From the NCBI GenBank assembly GCA_902786545.1, contig CADACU010000005.1, positions 1 to 55,681 of the forward strand: a stretch of DNA of 55,681 bases, written 5' to 3'. A program made the translations under genes and the position numbers. Source of the DNA: an uncultured Anaerovibrio sp. Lineage in GTDB: Bacteria; Bacillota; Negativicutes; Selenomonadales; Selenomonadaceae. The notes beneath the pieces are model-generated. The model made no database searches and was not told where the DNA came from. It saw only the letters and a program-made list of their open reading frames with translations. Shown here one piece after another: positions 46,258-53,878 of the stretch (positions are counted from its first letter, which is position 1; every line of letters starts with the position of its first letter).

Positions 46258-47535
46258 TTATTGCCCTATCATCATTTTTATGATTTCCTTGTCGGTTTCT
46301 TTCATGCCGATGCGCCCCAGCCGACTGATATTTCGAATGGTGTTCTCCACGCCCTTCAGTACCAGACCGTCACCACCGTAGAATTGCTGGCCGTTGCGGT
46401 ACATTTCAAAGCCCATAATACCAGCATCTACCGCGGCAGAAATCTTGGCAGCACAGGAGGCCTTGGCTCCATCGCAGACAATGCCGGAGGTGATGGCCAA
46501 CGCGTTTACAATGGTGTGAATTACCGATTCATAGTCCTTACTGCATAGCCAGGCAATCCCGGCTCCAGCTCCGGCGCCGGCGCTAATGGCCCCACAGTAG
46601 GCTGACAGGCGGCCGATGCCCTCTTTTTCGTGGAGGGTTACCAGATTGGACAACAGCAGGGCCCGATACAGTTCTTCCTGACTGGAGCCCAGCTCCTTGG
46701 CGTATTCAATAACCGGCAGGGAGACGGTCATTCCCTGATTGCCACTGCCGGAGTTAATGACTACCGGCATTTCACAGCCGTTCATTCGGGCGTCTGAGCC
46801 GGCGGCGGCCCTGGCTCTGGCCCGGATATGTATATCATTGCCATAGGCTTTTAGCAAGGTTTTGCCAATATTGGCGCCATAATCGTTTTTCAGCCCCTCA
46901 TCGGAAATGGCGGTGTTATACGCAATCTGCCGGTCCAGCAGCTCCTGAACATCGGCCAGATCGCAGGTCATGGCAAAGTCGTAAATATCCTCTATGGTCA
47001 TACACTCATAGTCTGGTTTGCCTGGTTCGGCGGTATCGATGATTTCCTTTTCCAGGATTATCTGGCCGTTTTTGCAGATTTTGACAATGTTAGTATGCTC
47101 ATTTACCACCTGCACCTGAGCGGTATCTGTTCCTTTAGAAACGGTAACAATAATATCCAGAACATGCTCTGACTGGGCGGCTTCCACCTGAATATCCGTG
47201 GTTTCCATATATTGGCTCAGCTGAGCTTTGTCCTCCGGCTTGACACGGGCGATAACCTCCAGCTCAGCGTTGGCATCCCCAGCCAGCACTCCGATGGCCG
47301 CGGCGGCTTCAATACCCTTTCGGCCTTCAGTGTTTGGTACAATAACGCTTTTTACATTTTTTATAATATTGCCACTGGCAGCTACAGTGATTTTGTCCGG
47401 CAGCGCTCCCAAAGCTTCTCTGGCCTTGGCAGCACAGTAGGCAATGGCAATCGGCTCGGTGCAGCCCATGGCCGGTACCAGCTCCCGTTTGAGAATTTCC
47501 ACATATGCCTGATAGATTTTATTATTCTTTTCCAC
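46258..47535 (-). CDS. CyuA-type L-cysteine desulfidase (UPF0597)
   Basis: 425 residues from a GTG at 47535 with AGGGG upstream. UPF0597 proteins contain an oxygen-sensitive iron-sulfur cluster and break down L-cysteine (CyuA) or are annotated as serine dehydratase-like. Family features are VPAMGCTEPIAIAYCAAKAR (21-40), VASSGNIIKN-type VAASGNIIKN, and the NSGSGNQGMTVSLPVIEYAK segment; C-terminal Cys residues in CSKDYES and GIVCDGAKASCAAK complete the likely cluster ligands. It fits an anaerobic lifestyle. Convergent with the ANTAR regulator. Confidence 0.85.
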   Translation of the reverse strand: MEKNNKIYQAYVEILKRELVPAMGCTEPIAIAYCAAKAREALGALPDKITVAASGNIIKNVKSVIVPNTEGRKGIEAAAAIGVLAGDANAELEVIARVKPEDKAQLSQYMETTDIQVEAAQSEHVLDIIVTVSKGTDTAQVQVVNEHTNIVKICKNGQIILEKEIIDTAEPGKPDYECMTIEDIYDFAMTCDLADVQELLDRQIAYNTAISDEGLKNDYGANIGKTLLKAYGNDIHIRARARAAAGSDARMNGCEMPVVINSGSGNQGMTVSLPVIEYAKELGSSQEELYRALLLSNLVTLHEKEGIGRLSAYCGAISAGAGAGAGIAWLCSKDYESVIHTIVNALAITSGIVCDGAKASCAAKISAAVDAGIMGFEMYRNGQQFYGGDGLVLKGVENTIRNISRLGRIGMKETDKEIIKMMIGQ

Positions 47536-47584
47536 ACTAAAACCCCTTTGATATTGATATGTCAGTAATCATTATACCGCAGTA

Positions 47585-47622
47585 GTTCAAATTTTTCTTT
47601 TAAAAAAAGAAAAATCTTCCAC
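47585..47622 (-). repeat. GTTCAAATTTTTCTT repeat
   Basis: GTTCAAATTTTTCTTTTAA followed by AAAAAGAAAAATCTTCCA. It is the reverse complement of the element at about 32632-32670 except in the hairpin loop, and lies just before the cyuA-like gene. Confidence 0.6.
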
Positions 47623-47683
47623 TAAGTTATACTCAAAATCAGACATTTTCGGAATCTCAACTAACCTAAAAATTTCCTACAAC

Positions 47684-47735
47684 ACTTCTCCATAGAAAGA
47701 CTGCAGCCGGCAGAAATGCCGGCTGTGGTCTTTTT
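47684..47735. repeat. 52-bp direct repeat with terminator, left copy
   Basis: Contains CAGCCGGCA/TGCCGGCTG with a GAAA loop and a following CTTTTTC. Its partner at 49027-49078 differs at three positions. No plus-strand gene ends before this copy (the neighbour cyuA-like gene starts there and runs leftward), so this terminator has nothing to terminate. Confidence 0.8.
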
Positions 47736-47817
47736 CTGTTGAGCTTTTGCTTACAGGACACTATCTTTTGGCCTACTGCTGCCAACGATATTGTAATGGG
47801 ATGGCATAATGGAAAAT

Positions 47818-47870
47818 AGTGAAAAAATAGTGAAAATTTAGTGAAACAATAATGGATATGCTGATATAAT
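47818..47870 (+). promoter_or_regulatory. fic promoter with three 11-bp iterated sites
   Basis: Three direct repeats of AGTGAAANNNT occupy 47818-47828, 47829-47839 and 47840-47850, exactly one helical turn apart. They run into the -35 position of an extended -10 (TGATATAAT; TATAAT 47865-47870). They look like an operator for a DNA-binding regulator, possibly the winged-helix domain of the Fic protein itself. Confidence 0.55.
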
Positions 47871-47889
47871 ATTCAAGGGGGGATTGCCT

Positions 47890-48996
47890 ATGATGAAAGT
47901 AATTTTGACTAATGAAATCCTAAAATATATAACGGATATAGATAAAAATCGATATAATGTTTCTTCTGTTAAGTTGTCTAAAAATATAGCTGATAAATTA
48001 CGGAAAAATTCCCAAAAGAAGAGCTCCTTTGCCTCAAACAGGATAGAGGGAAATCCCCTTTCAGTACAACAGGTTGATGAAGTTATAGATAGAGATGAAA
48101 GACAGCATTTTCTAAAGCCGGAACAAGAGGTAAGGAATTATTTTTTGGCATTAAAATACTTGGAAGAGAAAGCAAAAAAGAAGGAAAAGCTATCCAAGAA
48201 ACTTATCCTGGATGTGCAAAAATATGTGGAAAAAGGTGCTTCAAAGGAAAAAATCGGGCTAAGAGGTGCTACGATACCTGGGGTGTTATTTGCAGTATAT
48301 GATTCCAAGACGGGGAAGCCCGATTACATACCACCAGAATACTGCGATATTCCTGACCTTTTGGACGAGCTGGTGGAGTATGTTAATTCCACCGATGACC
48401 ACCCGTTGCTGATAGCGGCTGTTGTACACTACCAGCTGGTAACCATTCATCCTTTTGAGGATGGTAATGGTCGAACGGCTCGCTTAGTATCAGGATATAT
48501 TCTGGATATAAACGGGTATGGCTTCAATGGAATTGGTTCATTGGAAGAATACTTTGCCTATGATGTAAATGAATACTATGAATCTATTCAAATGGGGTTG
48601 CCAGCACTGTATTATTCGGGGCGGGACAATCCACCCCATCCAGAGATTTGGATCAAGTATTTCCTGCGAATGGTATTGCTGTATTCAAGCAAGGCTTGTG
48701 AATTGTCAGAAAGCGCCAGTGGTGGAGGTGTAAAGGAGAGTTTGTCCTATCTAAAGGCTAAGGAGAAAGATTTGTTGCGGTTGTTGATTAGTAAATACAA
48801 AGGTGTGTTTGCACCAATAGAAGTTAGCCGAGACATTGGTGTTACGAATAAAACCGTGATTAACCGTCTGGCCATTCTGGTCAAGAATGGATTCGTTATT
48901 CCACATTTGGTAAATGAAAGAATAAGGTCGTATGAGCTTAGTGAGTTTAGCAGGGAAAATGAGAAAGAGATAAAAAAGTTAGTTGCAAGGCTATAG
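47890..48996 (+). CDS. Fic-domain AMP-transferase with winged-helix tail
   Basis: 368 residues from ATG 47890, 7 nt after GGGGGG. Class II Fic protein: the inhibitory helix motif SNRIEGN (about residues 52-58) precedes the Fido core. The active site HPFEDGNGRTAR (about 190-201) is the full HPFxDGNGRxxR signature, so transfer of AMP or another nucleotide to a hydroxyl side chain is expected and would be self-inhibited. The C-terminal winged helix (about 290-350, FAPIEVSRDIGVTNKTVINR) suggests DNA binding. It is flanked by 52-bp direct repeats and lies next to CRISPR-Cas. Confidence 0.92.
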   Translation: MMKVILTNEILKYITDIDKNRYNVSSVKLSKNIADKLRKNSQKKSSFASNRIEGNPLSVQQVDEVIDRDERQHFLKPEQEVRNYFLALKYLEEKAKKKEKLSKKLILDVQKYVEKGASKEKIGLRGATIPGVLFAVYDSKTGKPDYIPPEYCDIPDLLDELVEYVNSTDDHPLLIAAVVHYQLVTIHPFEDGNGRTARLVSGYILDINGYGFNGIGSLEEYFAYDVNEYYESIQMGLPALYYSGRDNPPHPEIWIKYFLRMVLLYSSKACELSESASGGGVKESLSYLKAKEKDLLRLLISKYKGVFAPIEVSRDIGVTNKTVINRLAILVKNGFVIPHLVNERIRSYELSEFSRENEKEIKKLVARL

Positions 48997-49026
48997 CAAC
49001 AGATTATGAAGGTCACCACTCACAAT

Positions 49027-49078
49027 ACTTCTCCGTAGAAAGACTGCAGCCGGCAGAAATGCCGGCTGTAGTTTTTTT
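49027..49078 (+). repeat. 52-bp direct repeat with fic terminator, right copy
   Basis: Second copy of the 47684-47735 repeat, with CAGCCGGCA/TGCCGGCTG and a run of nine T (TAG-TTTTTTTTT). It serves as the terminator of fic. Confidence 0.85.
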
Positions 49079-49215
49079 TTGTGTATAGATTTTTACTTGC
49101 TGGGTGTTCTGGATGGAAGTGAGGGGATTGCAAACAACGGTATAAGGGAAGATGTATGAGGAGAGAGCCTTCTTAATGATTGTAATTTCTTGACTAAAAA
49201 ATGCACAGTAAATTA

Positions 49216-49243
49216 TTGGCAGAATATTCTAAAAGTATATAAT
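49216..49243 (+). promoter_or_regulatory. Predicted cas9 operon promoter, antisense to tracrRNA
   Basis: TTGGCA -35 (49216-49221), 16-nt spacer, perfect TATAAT -10 (49238-49243). A start near 49250 would give cas9 a leader of about 295 nt running through the whole tracrRNA gene on the other strand. No good promoter was seen closer to cas9. The rest of 49081-49300 shows no gene. Confidence 0.55.
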
Positions 49244-49301
49244 AATTAAAGAGAACCTCTTTTAACTAGCTGGAATACAAACGCAGTATTGTAACCGGTA
49301 A

Positions 49302-49490
49302 TAAAAAAGCTGCTACATGATGTAGCAGCTTAATACTCAAAGCAGCGGAATTGTTCGGGATACCGCTATACCCTACGGCACATAAGGCCTTATCTTAGAA
49401 CTATTGTTGGATATTGATAAACTGACAATAATCAATAAAAGGTTTTATGTTGGATATTGATAAACCGGCACAACAGTAACTCTAAGTTCA
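49302..49490 (-). ncRNA. tracrRNA (type II-C), minus strand
   Basis: The anti-repeat core 49405-49425 is the exact complement of crRNA repeat bases 13-33. After a 6-nt bulge, CUAAGAU pairs with the first seven repeat bases GUUUUAG (two G-U pairs), the usual lower stem and bulge. Downstream are a GGG(U)AUA-GCGG-UAUCCC hairpin and a terminator with 11-bp arms AAGCUGCUACA/UGUAGCAGCUU, loop UCA, then UUUUUU (ending near 49302). The 5' end near 49490 is inferred from the promoter at 49498-49525. The 5' part also contains a second anti-repeat from the degenerate repeat at 49442-49465. Confidence 0.82.
49442..49465 (+). repeat. Degenerate CRISPR repeat with 6-bp deletion
   Basis: GTTTTA joined directly to TGTTGGATATTGATAAAC: repeat bases 1-6 and 13-30 with bases 7-12 removed and the last six changed. 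It lies 17 bp beyond the tracrRNA anti-repeat, in the same orientation as the array repeats. Confidence 0.85.
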
Positions 49491-49497
49491 TACTCAT

Positions 49498-49525
49498 ATT
49501 ATCACTAACAATGAATACATGTCAA
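49498..49525 (-). promoter_or_regulatory. Predicted tracrRNA promoter
   Basis: On the minus strand: TTGACA (49525-49520), 16-nt spacer, GATAAT (49503-49498). It lies within 50 bp of the cas9 start codon and fires away from it. Confidence 0.65.
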
Positions 49526-49545
49526 CATAGAATAGGAGGATATTC

Positions 49546-52500
49546 ATGAAAAGAAAAATTGGAATCGGGTTGGATGTTGGTATAGGTTCTGTAGGTTTTG
49601 CTGTATTGTCGTATGATAAGGTATATGATGCCCGTATCGAACAGGTAGGGGTCCGGCTTTTTGATTCTGGGGAAGAACCCAAAACAAAAGTCAGTAAGAA
49701 CCAGGGGAGACGGCAATATAGGGCTGGTCGTAGATTGATTCGGCGTAGATACCATCGTAAAGAGCGGGCAAAGAGATTTATTGAGCGGATAGGTTTATTA
49801 AGTGCGGACAAAATTAAAGAATGGCAGGAAGTAAATGGCAATCAGAATATTTACTATGTGAGATTTAGGGGATTGTCGGAAAAGCTCACCCCACAAGAAA
49901 TTGCCGATTGCGTTATCCATTTTTGCAACCATAGAGGTTATCGTGAATTCTATGAAGATGATGTTGCGGATGAAAAGGAAGCTGGCAAGATAAAGACCGC
50001 CCTATCCAGATTTGATGAAAAAATGGCAGCTGGTAAGTATGTATCCGTTGCCGATATGATTTTGCATGATAATGAATTTTCTACAAACACCCAGTTTCCA
50101 GATTTCCATAATCATAAAGGTGATGACGACGAAAAATATTTTCTTATTAAACGGGCAGCGTTAAGGGATGAACTTAGGGCAATACTCCGGAAGCAACAGG
50201 AATTCTATGAACAGTTGACGGAACATAATATTGATTTCTTATGTGACGACATAGTTTTTGTTCAGCGGGATTTTGAGGATGGACCCGGGGATAAAACTGA
50301 TAAAAAGCGTAAGTTTATGGGTTTTTTGGATAGCATAGGCTGCTGTATGTTTTATAAGGAAGAAGTTAGAGGCTATAGGTCCACAGTAATTGCAGATATT
50401 TATTCCTTGGTAAACGGTTTGTCCAAGATGATGTATGTTGACAGCACCACTGGTGAAATAACATTTTTACCGGAAGCTGCTGACAAAATTATTGATTTTG
50501 CCCTAAAAAATGCATCCATTACTGAAAAAGATATCAAAGAAATACTGAAGAAATACAATTTGACCCTTATAAAGGCTGAAAAGCTAGAGGAAAACATACC
50601 GCAGACTATAAAGACTCTGAAGATATTGAAAAAGATATTGGATGATAGTGGGTATAGTTATGATGAATTGATCAAGGAAGAACAATTTGATTTTGATAGG
50701 CCATCCAAACTCCATGAATTATGTAGTTTGTTAGCCAGCAATATTACCCCAAAACGCAGAAGAAAAGCATTGGAAAAAGCTGGCTGGAATAAAGCATTGC
50801 AAGAACAAACCAGGAGAATACACTTTGGTGGAACATCAAATGTATGCTATCGCTACATGCTAGAAGCTATTGATGCCTTCAGACATGGTGAATTATATGG
50901 TAATTTCCAAGCCCGACGAAATAAGGAACAGCTTACAGATGAAGCAGAAAATACGGAGAAGGTAAGATTATTACCACCGTTCACAAAAGAAATGGATGAA
51001 GATGTGGTAAAGAATGTAGTGGTTTTCAAGGCAATCAATGAAACCCGCAAGATAATCAATGCCCTTATAGGCAAGTACGGTTCGCCGGCATATATCAATA
51101 TTGAGGTGGCTGATGAACTGGGGCACAGTATTGAAACCAGGCGGAAAATGACCAAAGCCAACAACGAAAAAATGAAAAAAAAGGAGGCTATTAGTACAAA
51201 GCTGGTTGAACTGGGACTTCGTAAAGAGGGGGAAGTATCTGGTAAAGATATAGCGCGTTATCGTCTATGGGAGCAGCAGGATGGGATAGATTTATATACG
51301 GGGGAAAATATTCCAGAAGCGGATGTGCTGAGTGGGCAATATGATATTGATCACATTATCCCATTTTCGCTGATATTGGATGATACCCTAAATAATAAGG
51401 TACTGACTGGTATGGGGAGCAATCGTCAGGCAAAATCCAATAAAGCTCCTAGAGAATATTTATCTGATAAGGCTGAATTGGAGTTTATAAAGAGAGTAAA
51501 TATCTTACTGAAGAAAAAAATAATCTCAAAGAAAAAGTACAAGTACTTGATGGTAAAGAACCTTCGTGACAGTAAACTGCTGGATGAGTGGAAGTCAAGA
51601 AATATTAACGACACCAGATATATAAGTCGTTTTTTAGTGAACTATCTAAATAATATGTTGCTATTTAACAGCGATAAAAAGAAAAATGTATATGCAATCA
51701 ATGGTGCCATTACATCCAAAATGCGAAAACTGTGGCTTAATAAGCGAACCTGGGGAACTCCGGAAAAGAACAGGGAAAATAATTTGCATCATGCAGCTGA
51801 TGCTATAGTTATTGCCAATCTTACTCCAGCTGCAGTGGAACTGGCCAGTGATAACCTTAAACTCCAGAATATTTTCCGTCAAAATGGCAAGCGAGTGACG
51901 GAGGAATATGATAATTATCTTGATAAGGCAGTTCGCAAGATGGAGAAGTATTATCACTTAAATGAAGAATTGGCCAAGAATCTGCTGGTACGAAAGGATC
52001 GTATTCCATCCATGGTAAGGTCATTGCGGGAGGAAACGGATAAGAGATTGGTGGATACAAGTCTTGAGGAATTCAATATGGTTACACCAGAAGCATTCCG
52101 CAAAAATCTAGAGCAGTATTATAATGACTCTGATTTTGTTGCTTCCATACAGATGCCGTTGGTATCCTATAAGCAGTCCAAGCGGTTTTCTGGAAGCTTT
52201 ACTAAGGATAATCCTATAAAGAAAAAAGATAAAGAAGACTCATCAAGTGTAAAAATGGACTCTTTAGGCAATGAAAATATTTTGGATGCCAAATCGTATT
52301 ACTGTTTGGAGGTGTATTCCACAAAAGATAATAAGACGGCTTTGCGCGGCCTTAGGTATGTTGATTTTAAATTGAAAAACAAAAAGATGTTTATCAATGT
52401 TCCTAATCCAGATAATTATGATAAGCATATTATGTATTTGTTTAAGAATGATTATATTGTGGTGTACAACAAAAAAGGAGAGGAAAGAATTAAAGGTTAT

Positions 52501-52686
52501 TATACAGGAATAAAAAACATCAAAGCTAATAGATTTTATTTGATAAGTAACAATGATGCGGTGCGAAAAGATTTTACATTATCTAAAGATGATACTATAA
52601 AAAAATATCACATTGATATTCTTGGGCAAATTGGTGGTGAGGTAAAATGTTCCGCTCCATTCTTGTCAATAACGGAGAAAGAATAA
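49546..52686 (+). CDS. cas9: CRISPR-associated endonuclease Cas9, type II-C
   Basis: 1046 residues, in the compact II-C range. It cuts DNA guided by crRNA-tracrRNA. RuvC-I is GIGLDVGIGSVGFAV with catalytic D10. The Arg-rich bridge helix is at 54-79 (GRRQYRAGRRLIRRRYHRKE). RuvC-II YINIEVADELG has E520. The HNH motif YDIDHIIPFSLILDD has D602 and catalytic H603, with N and K later in the motif. RuvC-III LHHAADAIVIANL has H749 and D752. All catalytic residues are present, so both strands should be cut. The C-terminal PAM-interacting part is Lys-rich. RBS AGGAGGA precedes the ATG. cas1 overlaps its end by 40 bp. Confidence 0.98.
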   Translation: MKRKIGIGLDVGIGSVGFAVLSYDKVYDARIEQVGVRLFDSGEEPKTKVSKNQGRRQYRAGRRLIRRRYHRKERAKRFIERIGLLSADKIKEWQEVNGNQNIYYVRFRGLSEKLTPQEIADCVIHFCNHRGYREFYEDDVADEKEAGKIKTALSRFDEKMAAGKYVSVADMILHDNEFSTNTQFPDFHNHKGDDDEKYFLIKRAALRDELRAILRKQQEFYEQLTEHNIDFLCDDIVFVQRDFEDGPGDKTDKKRKFMGFLDSIGCCMFYKEEVRGYRSTVIADIYSLVNGLSKMMYVDSTTGEITFLPEAADKIIDFALKNASITEKDIKEILKKYNLTLIKAEKLEENIPQTIKTLKILKKILDDSGYSYDELIKEEQFDFDRPSKLHELCSLLASNITPKRRRKALEKAGWNKALQEQTRRIHFGGTSNVCYRYMLEAIDAFRHGELYGNFQARRNKEQLTDEAENTEKVRLLPPFTKEMDEDVVKNVVVFKAINETRKIINALIGKYGSPAYINIEVADELGHSIETRRKMTKANNEKMKKKEAISTKLVELGLRKEGEVSGKDIARYRLWEQQDGIDLYTGENIPEADVLSGQYDIDHIIPFSLILDDTLNNKVLTGMGSNRQAKSNKAPREYLSDKAELEFIKRVNILLKKKIISKKKYKYLMVKNLRDSKLLDEWKSRNINDTRYISRFLVNYLNNMLLFNSDKKKNVYAINGAITSKMRKLWLNKRTWGTPEKNRENNLHHAADAIVIANLTPAAVELASDNLKLQNIFRQNGKRVTEEYDNYLDKAVRKMEKYYHLNEELAKNLLVRKDRIPSMVRSLREETDKRLVDTSLEEFNMVTPEAFRKNLEQYYNDSDFVASIQMPLVSYKQSKRFSGSFTKDNPIKKKDKEDSSSVKMDSLGNENILDAKSYYCLEVYSTKDNKTALRGLRYVDFKLKNKKMFINVPNPDNYDKHIMYLFKNDYIVVYNKKGEERIKGYYTGIKNIKANRFYLISNNDAVRKDFTLSKDDTIKKYHIDILGQIGGEVKCSAPFLSITEKE

Positions 52687-53543
52687 CAGTTCATGATGAA
52701 TGGCTTGTTATTCACCAAAAAGATGACGATAAGAAGATACCTTTAGGTGATATTCAATCTTTGGTGGTGGATAATATGTCCATTAGCTTGTCAGTATATG
52801 CTCTATGTAAACTGGCGGAATATGATGTTAATGTTATATTATGTGACTCGAAACACTTGCCATGTTGTAATGTATTATCATCAGATTCATACTATGCCGG
52901 TTTTGCTGCTTTAAAGCGCCAAATAGCATTGCCAAAAGAAATGCAGGATAATCTTTGGGAAAAAATAGTGAAAGCTAAAATTAACAATCAGGCCTATGTG
53001 TTGGAAAAATTAACGGGAAAAAGTGAAATTTCTGGCAGACTTCATCAGTTGGCTGATGAAGTCTTGCCTGGGGACCCGGGCAATAGAGAGGCTATAGCGG
53101 CCAAAATGTTTTTTAGAAATTTATTTGGCGTTAACTTCACAAGGTTTGAAGATGATGTATTAAATGCCGCCATGAATTATGGATATGCCATTATTAGATC
53201 ATTGGTGGCTAGATCCTTGTGCGCCCATGGATACAACTGTAATTTAGGTATTCACCATATTGGTGAAGGCAATCCATTTAATTTGGCAGATGATTTTATG
53301 GAACCGTTTCGGCCTATAGTGGATTATTGGGTTTTTGCCCATAATGATGAGTTGGTGGATGAATTAACATCAAATAATAAAATATCATTGGTGGGACTGT
53401 GTAACACGGAGGTGTTAATTAACAAAAAGAGAATGCGTCTTTATAATGCTGTTGACAAATGTATATCCAGTTTTACCAGTGCCATAAATGGTAATTCTGT
53501 TGATTTGCTTTTGCTACCTGATATGGAAAAATATGGAAAATAG
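52647..53543 (+). CDS. cas1: CRISPR integrase Cas1
   Basis: 298 residues. Cas1 with Cas2 integrates new spacers at the leader end of the array. Metal-binding catalytic residues are E148 (PGNREAIAAKMFF), H204 (GIHHIGEGNPFNLADD) and E219 (DFMEPFRP), at the positions expected for type II Cas1. The gene starts inside the 3' end of cas9 (40-bp overlap) and ends 11 bp inside cas2, so the three are translated from one message. No csn2 or cas4 is present, which makes the system II-C. Confidence 0.97.
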   Translation: MFRSILVNNGERITVHDEWLVIHQKDDDKKIPLGDIQSLVVDNMSISLSVYALCKLAEYDVNVILCDSKHLPCCNVLSSDSYYAGFAALKRQIALPKEMQDNLWEKIVKAKINNQAYVLEKLTGKSEISGRLHQLADEVLPGDPGNREAIAAKMFFRNLFGVNFTRFEDDVLNAAMNYGYAIIRSLVARSLCAHGYNCNLGIHHIGEGNPFNLADDFMEPFRPIVDYWVFAHNDELVDELTSNNKISLVGLCNTEVLINKKRMRLYNAVDKCISSFTSAINGNSVDLLLLPDMEKYGK

Positions 53544-53856
53544 ATATATGCGACTGATAGTAATGTTTGATTTGCCGACAACTACATCGGAGGATAAAAA
53601 GAATTATATGCATTTTAGAAAGAGTTTAATTAAACTTGGTTTTGATATGCTTCAGTATTCCGTGTATTCACGAATAACCAAGAATAATGATGACTCAAAA
53701 AAATATTGCCGGGAAGTAAAAAAAATTATACCCCCTTATGGTTCGGTTCGCTTGCTGCAGATAACGGAAAAGCAATACAATAAAATGCAAATTTTGTTAG
53801 GTGAGAAAACACCTACAGAAAACCTGTTGGATGATAAGGATGTAATGCTTATTTGA
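53533..53856 (+). CDS. cas2: CRISPR integration factor Cas2
   Basis: 107 residues from ATG 53533, which gives MENRYMRLIVMFDLPTTTSE, the canonical Cas2 N-terminus with the Asp of the ferredoxin-like fold; the ATG at 53548 is also possible. An upstream in-frame start at 53488 would add 15 hydrophobic residues unlike the family. Cas2 dimers bridge two Cas1 dimers. The C-terminal sequence doubles as the region just before the array. Confidence 0.95.
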   Translation: MENRYMRLIVMFDLPTTTSEDKKNYMHFRKSLIKLGFDMLQYSVYSRITKNNDDSKKYCREVKKIIPPYGSVRLLQITEKQYNKMQILLGEKTPTENLLDDKDVMLI

Positions 53857-53860
53857 ATTA

Positions 53861-53869
53861 TGATATAAT
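53861..53869 (+). promoter_or_regulatory. Predicted CRISPR array promoter (extended -10)
   Basis: TGA-TATAAT (TATAAT 53864-53869) begins 5 bp after the cas2 stop and 10 bp before the first repeat, so pre-crRNA would start at or just before repeat 1. The gap of 22 bp is too short for a conventional leader, so integration signals must extend into cas2. Confidence 0.6.
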
Positions 53870-53878
53870 CAATTTAAG

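Noticed and set aside
46150-46548. 132-codon plus-strand frame
   Set aside because: Begins in a dispersed palindrome and continues as the shadow of the cyuA-like gene.
49307-49331. Plus-strand terminator at the GCTGCTACA hairpin before cas9
   Set aside because: On the plus strand the stem is followed by AATACTC and no T-run. The T-run is on the minus strand, so it ends the tracrRNA.
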